DNA of 14,875 nucleotides from Chromera velia. Lineage: Eukaryota > Sar > Chromeraceae. Of the stretch, positions 8,838 through 14,875 are shown one piece after another (position 1 is the stretch's first letter; every line of letters begins with the position of its first letter). Below the pieces are notes generated by a model. The model was not told where the DNA came from. It was given only the letters and a program-made list of their open reading frames with translations, and did no database searches. Position numbers and translations under genes: made by a program. The stretch covers positions 1 to 14,875 of the forward strand of contig JAHBMJ010002903.1 of assembly GCA_018398765.1 (NCBI GenBank), in the 5' to 3' direction.

Positions 8838-11630
8838 TTACTCCACAGCCCCCACCCCCACGTGCTCTCGATGCTTTCTCAGGCATTCGAGAAAAATCAG
8901 TTTGTCCGAAGCTTCTGGAAAGAAGTCCTTGTCGTGAATGCTCTGGGAGTAGCAAAAGAAGAGCTCCTCTCCTGCACACCCATACACACACACAGAGTGT
9001 CACTAGGGCGAGTGGGAGAGGAGGGTCTTGCCAGGGTGTCTGGTGCTCTTCATTTTTCCGCTGGTCTGGGATGATTGTCTGTCTGTGCTTTTGCGCTTTT
9101 CCATGTCTGGTACTTCTCTCTCTCTCTCTCCTTTCCCCTTGATTGAACCCCCCTTTCCCTCCCTCCCCCCCTCCCTCCCGAAGCAAGTAATTACCTTTAC
9201 AGAGGTCCCTCGAGTTGGTCACGAAGAGCAAGTCCTGGTTCTCCGTGATCACCTCCATGTTCGCAGCCTTCACGGGAGCGTGATTGGCCAGGTGGGCCGC
9301 CACCCGGACAGAATTGGGGGGGGGTAGGAGAGAAGGAGCAAACGAGAGGTCAGAAGATACATCGGTCCCCCCATCCTTCTCTTTTGCTGTTGTCGGGATG
9401 GCAGTGTCAGAGAAAGACGAGGGAGATGCATCTGACTTGACGTCCTTCTCTTTGTCTTCCCCTCCCCTTCCACCCTGATCATCACCACCCCCACTCCCAT
9501 TCTTTTCTTTTCCTCCGTCGCCTGTCTCTGCGGGTGATGTCTCCGTCTCTTTCCATCCTCCGCCAGGCTGGTGCTCAAACTTCGAGATCATCTCTTTCAA
9601 GCACTCAGGAGGGAGACTCGCATATCTGCAGGCAGACACTTGTGGAGGGGGGCATTGGTCGGTTTTCTTCTCCGCAGCACCCAGGCATGGCACAACGGCC
9701 CACAACATGGACGAAGAGACAAATGAGTTCATTTGTGCTGGTGCGAGTGAGCGGCACACTTCGTGAGTGAGCGACTGACTCAGGAGCGACTGAACAGACA
9801 GGTGCCCAGCGGAACACAACTTGTATGGCGAAAACTCGCTCACTCTCTTTCTCTCTCTCTGCGTGCGTGCGCGTGCGTGCGTGCTTGTGTGTGTGTGTGA
9901 AGCAGAGAGAAAGTGAGTAATTGCGTGCAAGGCAGACGAACCGACCGAAGAAAAGCTGCTCCGTGCCCTGTGTGCAGTGCTGATCCGTCTACAACTGCAT
10001 GGGAGAGTCCACCTCCCCCTTTTGCACTTCCCGTCTCGAAGAAAATGTCCGTCTCGGGAATCGCCATCGTGAATCCTCTCACGTCTCGACACCGACTTGC
10101 TGTCTGCTGCCTGACCTTCCCGTAGTACAGCAGTCGCAGCTCCCCTTTGGGGATTGCTCGAGTGGTGACCAGCCCGCTGTTCTTCGAGACAATCGACCCC
10201 TTCAAGGGGGGGACGGGGGCAACCGGTACGGTCCCCCCCCGACTTGTTCCCTCCCCCCCCTCATTGCCCCCGCGGGGAGCTTGCCGTGCTGTATGGTATG
10301 CGGACAGCACAGGGGACTCCACGACAACTACCGACGTGTTGACGCATAGAGACGAGAGGTTTTTGCCACCCCCACTTTTCTGTTCATCATTTCCTTTCTC
10401 CTCCTCCCCTTCCTTTTCTCTAGACTTCTCTTGGATCTGTTGGAGAAGCTCCGAGGAGACGGCAAGGTCCCGGCTGGGGACGAAGTTTTCGTCGTAGAAA
10501 CTCTGGAGGTCTGACACCACAAGGGAAGCACTGAGGAAGATCTGACGTCCCTTCAACCGAGGTCGGCTCGGGTCCTCTTTCTCAATCGGATTTCCCTCCG
10601 CCCCCCCCTCTTGCTCGTCTTTGTTTGCGTTCAACTTCTCACCCGGCTCTCCTCCCATTTCCATGTCCGTCTCTGCCTGCCTCTCCCGGTCGCTAGTCTG
10701 ACGCGAGTGAACGTCAAATACTGCAGGAAGGCAGGGGGAGGAGCGGGAAGACCAGGGGGGGAGCCAGGGAGGCAGGGGTGGGGTGGGCTTCTTGGTTTTC
10801 TTCTTTGAAGGCGACAGAGCTTCTGCGTCCTCCTCTTTCTCTGTTTCTGTCGGTTCATTCGGGTCGGTGGGGACAGGCATGACCTCAACGTCCACACAAA
10901 TCTCCATAGGAGAGTCTGGTGTGGATCCATTGGCCTGGTCGGCTTGAATAGCTGCAGGAGGCGGGGGGGGGACATCTGAGGTGAGGGAGGGTTGGGTAAG
11001 GTCAGTGCGGAAGAAAGGGAGCGGGAAGGAGGAGCGTGGGGTGGACGGATGGCGCCTCAACATGGCGTTTGCGATTTCTCTGAGGACATTCAGTTTTGCC
11101 TTTTCTTCCTTGGGGCCAGAGTCCGAAGACTGGTTGCGGAGCTGTAGCGAAGTGACGAGGTTTCGCATGAGGTTCATTTTGTCTTCTCTGTTCTTCTTCC
11201 TGGCTTCGTGGATCTCTGCCATTTGCTGGGCTTTTGAGGGACCTGATGGTGAGCTCTCAGCAGGTGAAGACGCGGGGGTCTCCTTTCGCTTTCGGCCTCT
11301 CTTTCGAGTCTCCCTTTCCTCGCTACTCAGACTGTTTGCCTCCTGAGGCAATGAGGCAGAGGGACGGGTGGCCGAGGAAAGCCTACGACGCTTCCTCACA
11401 TCTGTCTCGGGGCCAAACGAAGTTCGCTCCCCTTTGCCTTCACGCTCCCTTGCCTTTCGCCATGCGATGGCTTCTTGAAGAGCGCGGTCGTTTCCCAGAG
11501 AATTGCAGCTGAAATGCTTGCGCCGCTGCTTCGGCCCCTCCCACCAACACGCGACCCACGAGGGATAGTCTCGAGCAGGGTGAAAGGTCACTCCCGCCAC
11601 TCCAGATTTTGAGTTTCTGGACCCACGCAT
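8838..11630 (-). CDS. AP2-domain and SET-domain protein (putative DNA-binding lysine methyltransferase)
   Basis: Three exons are read on the minus strand: 11630-9942, 9789-9195 and 8971-8838 (TAA), giving 805 aa. The second join is firm: AAAG|GTAATT to GTGTGCAG|GAG rebuilds DLCK-GEELFFCY in frame. The first (donor GTTCGT, acceptor TTCAG) is less certain; donor GTCGGT 4 bp upstream is an alternative. Residues 7-62 form an AP2 domain (SGVAGVTFHP, SWVACWW, ALQEAIAWRKARE), a sequence-specific DNA-binding fold. Basic patches at 78-83, 109-117 and 276-281 could be nuclear signals, and 134-166 may be coiled coil. SET elements follow: SGLVTTRAIPKGELRLLYYG near 485-504, VVDG near 547, HLANHAP with N732-H733, then GEELFFCY at 762-769 with the likely catalytic Tyr769. 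SET enzymes transfer methyl from S-adenosylmethionine to lysine. A Gly/Glu/Lys-rich insert of about 160 aa splits the domain, and the usual NHSC is NHAP. An in-frame GTG lies 13 codons upstream; the ATG at 11630 is chosen because no earlier ATG follows the upstream TGA. Confidence 0.8.
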
Positions 11631-11985
11631 TTCACTTCCTTCAGTCTTTTTTGAGCATGCAATCTCCACCTGCCGTCTCCTTTTTACCGATACAGAATGG
11701 GCACTTAATTTGAAGACACCTTTAGGACCGTCTCGTCAGCGTTGCACTTCTATTTCTGTGCGTCTGCCCACCTTTCAGAGCTTCTCTTCAAAGCAGTCTG
11801 AATTCCTTTCTCCTCTTCCTCAACCTTCAACCTGAAGCGGTTCTCACGTCCGTGCTTATACGGCCATACGGCCGGAGACGTCTGAAGGTGCGTTGATTTT
11901 TGCGCATAATGTTTTCTTTTTTTTTTTTTTGTCGATCGATCGATCGTTTTTGAGCGCGCGTACGTGCGCGCGCGGGGCTGCGCGC

Positions 11986-12025
11986 GGGACCCCGCCGGCC
12001 GGGGTGGCCCGGGCCGCGGGGTCCC
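11986..12025. other. GC-rich inverted repeat (hairpin)
   Basis: GGGACCCCGC at 11986-11995 is matched perfectly by GCGGGGTCCC at 12016-12025. The 20-nt spacer is itself GC-rich and contains GGCC/GGCC pairs. Three more pairs flank the stem after one mismatch. It could form a cruciform or an RNA hairpin; no U tract follows, so it is not a bacterial-type terminator. Confidence 0.8.
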
Positions 12026-12085
12026 ACGCAGGCATATTTTAATTGCGCATATGTGCAGCGACCGCGGCCGTCGGATGCATGCCGG

Positions 12086-12107
12086 ATGCATGCATATATG
12101 CATGCAT
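12086..12107. promoter_or_regulatory. 22-bp perfect palindrome with two TGCATGCA sites
   Basis: The sequence from 12086 to 12107 equals its own reverse complement: two ATGCATGCAT arms around a central AT. A further TGCATGC lies at 12076-12082. TGCATGCA is a known recognition sequence of certain Plasmodium AP2 proteins (the AP2-Sp type), so a binding site for an AP2 factor is a reasonable inference in the shared promoter. Confidence 0.55.
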
Positions 12108-12448
12108 ATACATGCACCCGGGCGCCAGCCCCGAGGCGATCATTGTATTGTCTTGAAAACTGCTGTGTTTCTTCAACTCCATGCATAGAATGGCTTCAAG
12201 GCAGTGTAGGAGAGTCAGTGTAGGGACCTTCTTCTGCAAAAGGAAGCACGAGTGACGTACCGGTGGAACAGGAGTGACTAACCACGTGTAAAAGCAAAAG
12301 ACCGCGTCGGCAAATCGTCATACCAAATTGCCTGACCTGAGTCCCTTCCATGCACAACGGTCTCTAACCGGTAATTTGGCCAATTCCTTTTCCTGAAAAG
12401 GGACTGCGAGCACACAGACAACAGACATATATATCTCACGTCAACGCC

Positions 12449-14710
12449 ATGTCGGACATTCGCCCGAGTGTGGCCGATGTGGCGGAGGCTGTCGACAACC
12501 TCTTCCTCTTGTCTTCGGCCTCCTTTGTTTTCATGATGTAAGCTGTTGCTGATTTTGCTTTCGAACCGCCCAATTACTCAGCAGGCAATACTGATGAATC
12601 AACACCTCTCTTGTCAGGACCAGGCTTTTGTTTTTTTTTTTTTTATCGACGTGTTTTGAAGATTGCTTATAACATAGATACAACACCAGACGATGAAGAA
12701 ACAATTCAAACAACAGACGCGACATGCACACCGGCCGGGGTGTTCCTTCCGTGTCTTTTGTTGACCTGCAGGCAGCTGGGCTTCGCGTTTGTGGAAGCGG
12801 GGCTTCTCCGGGAAAAGAACGTGAGTGGAGCCGCCCGTCTTGTTGCGGTGTTAGGCTTCTCCTTGGTCCTCCCATATACATGTGCTCTGTTTTCTGGTTG
12901 TTGTTTTTCACTTCCGTCCACGCACACATCGAGACTCCCTCCGCTGCCGGTCCACCAAAAACTCTGCAGATGCATACCATCTACCTTCCTTCTCGGTTGT
13001 TGCGTTTCTTGCAGGTAATCAACGTCCTGTCAGTCAGTGACTCGGTCGGAGATTTTTGACTGACCTTTCTCGAGAATAGCTTTCTCTTCGCCACCCTCTT
13101 TTGACGGCTGAGCGGGCTCAGAGGAAGGCCGAAAGGGATTCAGAGAGACAGGCAACCGCGAGAGAAAGAAAAAGAAAGACACGGTTACGATGCCCCTCGT
13201 CTGCCATTCTTTCAACAACGTTTTTTCGCGTCGAGTCCAAGGGGGGGGGCGGGTGTTGACGTTGACTTCATGATCGAATGTCCCTCTATCTAGCAGCAAT
13301 ACGAATGGAGGGAACGCATACCTCCTTCACTCACTCTTTTTGTTTCGCTGGCCGGCTCTCTTTTTGCATCCACCTGTAGCTCTTCATTCCTGCCCCCATT
13401 TTCTCTGAGGTCCTTCCCCTCTTTTGCCAGTCCAGAAAATACCTCCGATCTTTTGCTTGCCCGCTTGTCGTGGCACTCCTGTTTGTTTGGTTATCATTGG
13501 GAATGCCAGAAAGGATCCTGCCTCTAGAAACAGTAGAGGGAATGCCAGAAAGGATCCTGCCTCTAGAAACAGTAGAGTAGAGGCAAAAAGTCTGAATGAA
13601 CGTCGCTGTCTGTTTTCCTCACAGACGCCGTCTCTCTCTCCCTCTCTCTTTTTTTTTTCGTGTCGGTGTGTCCCCGCAGAATGAAAAACGTTTACGACGC
13701 CTGTTTTGGAGTTTTCGTGTCAGTTGCTCCTTTTCTGCTTTCTTGTATGTGCTATTGTGCCCTGCGCTCATTTCGTTTCGGTATGTTTTCTCTTAGGCAG
13801 TTCAGAATGAAGTGCTGGAAGCGCGGTCGCTAGCTGGAAAGCATTTTCTCCCTCCTCGATACCTCGATCAAGCTCTTTTCTCCTCTCCTCTCCTCTCCTT
13901 TCGTTTTGTGGACCCATCTGCGATCGAAGAGCGTCCTCCCCTCCGACGGTGCAGACAACAGGAATTAATCCATGTCTGCATGCTGAACACTGCCGAAGGT
14001 TGCTCTGCCGTACAACTTCCTTCCCGGTTTCAGATATACACTTAGTTGTCTTCCGGGTTCGCAATCAAGCTTGGGCCTATTTCCTTCATTCTCGCACGAC
14101 ATCGCATGTCCTTCCATTCGTGAGTGGAGGCATACTCTATTTGTGCTGGTACTAAAGCTGTGAATGTTGTTTTTTCTTTTGCATCATTCTGGGCCGACAT
14201 AGTGCTCACCCCGGAATCCTCTGTACGCTTCTTATTGTTGCATGCGTGGAGACTTTGTATAGTACGTCTGTATTCAAATTTCCGTGTGCAGGTATTGGAG
14301 TCTCGGGTATGCATTTGCGTTTGGGGATGACTGGGGCGGGTTTGTGGGGACGAGTCAATTCTTTTTGATCGACACGCCGCTGAGGATGAGCGCCTTCTTC
14401 TTCTTTCAGTTCACTTTTGCAGGCCAGTCTGTTCGGTGTTTCTCTGTCTGTTTGTTTGTCCTGTCTCTTTCCCTCTCTCCCCTTTGTCTACCTTTTTCTG
14501 TCTCTCCATCCCTTGGCTCTTTTCTCCCTTCGCTCTTTTCTCCTTCAAAGGTCCCTCCAGAAAAAGAAACAGAATTAAGGAGAACTTAAGTTGCCTGATG
14601 GATGTCATTTTGTGAGACTCCGGTCCCCCTCTTCCAATCTACATGTGCTTTGCAGCGACGGCTGCAACTATTGTCAGTGGCGCTGTGGCGGAACGCGCCG
14701 ACTTTAAGGG
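12449..14710 (+). CDS. Ammonium transporter (AMT/Mep family), N-terminal part, 3' end outside window
   Basis: Six exons (12449-12537, 12772-12820, 13015-13028, 13680-13718, 14292-14422, 14656-14710) encode 126 residues, the last codon split at the next intron. The protein is a plasma- or organelle-membrane channel for ammonium/ammonia. Family signs in order: first membrane helix FVFMMQLGFAFVEAGLL, then REKNVINVLMKNVYDACFG, helix WSLGYAFAFG at 66-75, the loop DDWGGFVGTSQFF, and FQFTFAATAATIVSGAVAERADFKG at 102-126. That stretch holds Phe106, matching the AmtB Phe107 gate. AMTs are usually 400 to 500 aa, so about three quarters lies to the right. The start is the only ATG that gives a standard short N-terminus. 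Introns are 234, 194, 651, 573 and 233 bp. Exon 3 is only 14 nt. The donor at 14423 is GC, not GT. The last exon end (GTCTGT at 14711) is the least certain boundary. Confidence 0.9.
13015..13028 (+). other. 14-nt microexon (exon 3 of the ammonium transporter)
   Basis: GTAATCAACGTCCT lies between TTGCAG and GTCAGT. Spliced in, it gives VINV plus the first two bases of Leu51 and links REKN to LMKNVYDA, restoring the expected Amt sequence. Skipping it would remove 14 nt and shift the frame. Confidence 0.82.
13499..13576 (+). repeat. 39-bp perfect tandem duplication
   Basis: Two identical 39-bp copies (13499-13537 and 13538-13576), each starting GGGAATGCCAGAAAGGATCC, inside intron 3 of the ammonium transporter gene. 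Identity suggests a recent duplication. Confidence 0.95.
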
Positions 14711-14744
14711 GTCTGTGGCTTTGTCTGTCTCGAGAGGATTTACA

Positions 14745-14817
14745 CGTGTATGCATGTGTATGTGTGTGTGTGTGTGTGTGTGAGTGAGTGTGTGTGTGAG
14801 TGTGTGTGTGTGTGTGT

Positions 14818-14866
<49 letters not shown>

Positions 14867-14875
14867 TCTGTGTGT
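14745..14875 (+). repeat. (TG)n / (GA)n microsatellite in AMT intron
   Basis: A long TG run interrupted by GAGTG steps passes into (GA)n near 14846-14866. It lies in the intron after exon 6 and reaches the right edge. Confidence 0.95.

Larger units (their letters stand above)
11631..12448. promoter_or_regulatory. Divergent intergenic (shared promoter) region
   Basis: This 0.8-kb region separates the AP2-SET gene (leftward) from the ammonium transporter (rightward), so both promoters must lie here or within 5' UTRs. It contains a T run at 11918-11931 followed by (CGAT)n, a CG-rich block at 11955-12028, TGCATGC motifs at 12076-12106, and TATATA near 12426. No exon is convincing. The frames at 11750-12239 are Arg/His-rich readings of GC- and CG-repeats. 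Confidence 0.6.

Noticed and set aside
9195-10092. Continuous minus-strand frame from 10092 down through 8608 taken as one gene
   Set aside because: The parts before 9789 and after 9195 are intron read-through. The splice at 9194/8971 gives the conserved GEELFFCY end, which this frame lacks.
11631-11669. GTG start at 11669 for the AP2-SET protein
   Set aside because: GTG is not a usual eukaryotic start. The first in-frame ATG after the upstream stop is at 11630, just before the AP2 domain. An upstream exon spliced at GGCAG before 11669 is possible, but the pyrimidine tract is poor.
11986-12025. Intrinsic transcription terminator
   Set aside because: The hairpin is GC-rich but has no following T run on either strand, and the DNA is eukaryotic.
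11827-12239. Minus and plus frames across the divergent intergenic region
   Set aside because: They read through CG, CGAT and TGCATGCA repeats, giving Arg/Ala/His-rich sequence without homology signs.
13015-13059. Exon 3 of the transporter read through to TGA
   Set aside because: It would end the protein after 60 residues; the 14-nt microexon model restores the conserved sequence.

Overview
The window is nuclear DNA from a eukaryote. Genes are split by spliceosomal introns of about 120 to 650 bp and separated by long stretches of simple-sequence DNA. There are no bacterial-type operons, and no rRNA, tRNA or CRISPR array was recognised. An AP2 DNA-binding domain, an AMT-type ammonium transporter, hydrophilic Glu/Lys/Gly-rich linkers and repeated TGCATGC motifs upstream of genes fit a photosynthetic alveolate. 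A chromerid alga of the Chromera velia kind is my best guess. That is an inference; another microalga is possible.

Layout, left to right. Positions 1-658 are a 47-bp minisatellite. Positions 735-2228 (+) hold the 3' end of a cysteine-rich repeat protein (three exons visible, 5' part outside the window). Positions 2229-3540 are noncoding, and an AT-rich island follows at 3541-4235. Positions 4236-5312 (-) are an intronless gene for a 358-aa protein joining a PARP-type zinc finger to an XPA-like zinc-finger and C-terminal domain. Positions 5313-8837 are mostly noncoding: a promoter-like stretch with TGCATGC motifs, a (TCAG)n region, a polypyrimidine tract of about 1.1 kb and a second AT-rich island. 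Positions 8838-11630 (-) are a three-exon gene for an 805-aa protein with an N-terminal AP2 domain and a C-terminal SET methyltransferase domain split by an insert of about 160 aa. Positions 11631-12448 are a shared divergent intergenic region with a GC-rich hairpin and a 22-bp TGCATGCA palindrome. Positions 12449-14710 (+) are the first six exons of an ammonium transporter gene, which runs off the right edge inside an intron rich in (TG)n.

The exon models rest on reading frame and phase, AG acceptors and family resemblance. Three features stand out: two unusual domain combinations (AP2+SET and PARP zinc finger+XPA), a 14-nt microexon in the transporter, and donor sites that often carry a pyrimidine at intron position 3, including one GC-AG intron. 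The genes do not form an obvious pathway. The two DNA/chromatin-binding proteins and the transporter appear to be ordinary neighbours, except that the AP2-SET gene and the transporter share one divergent control region.
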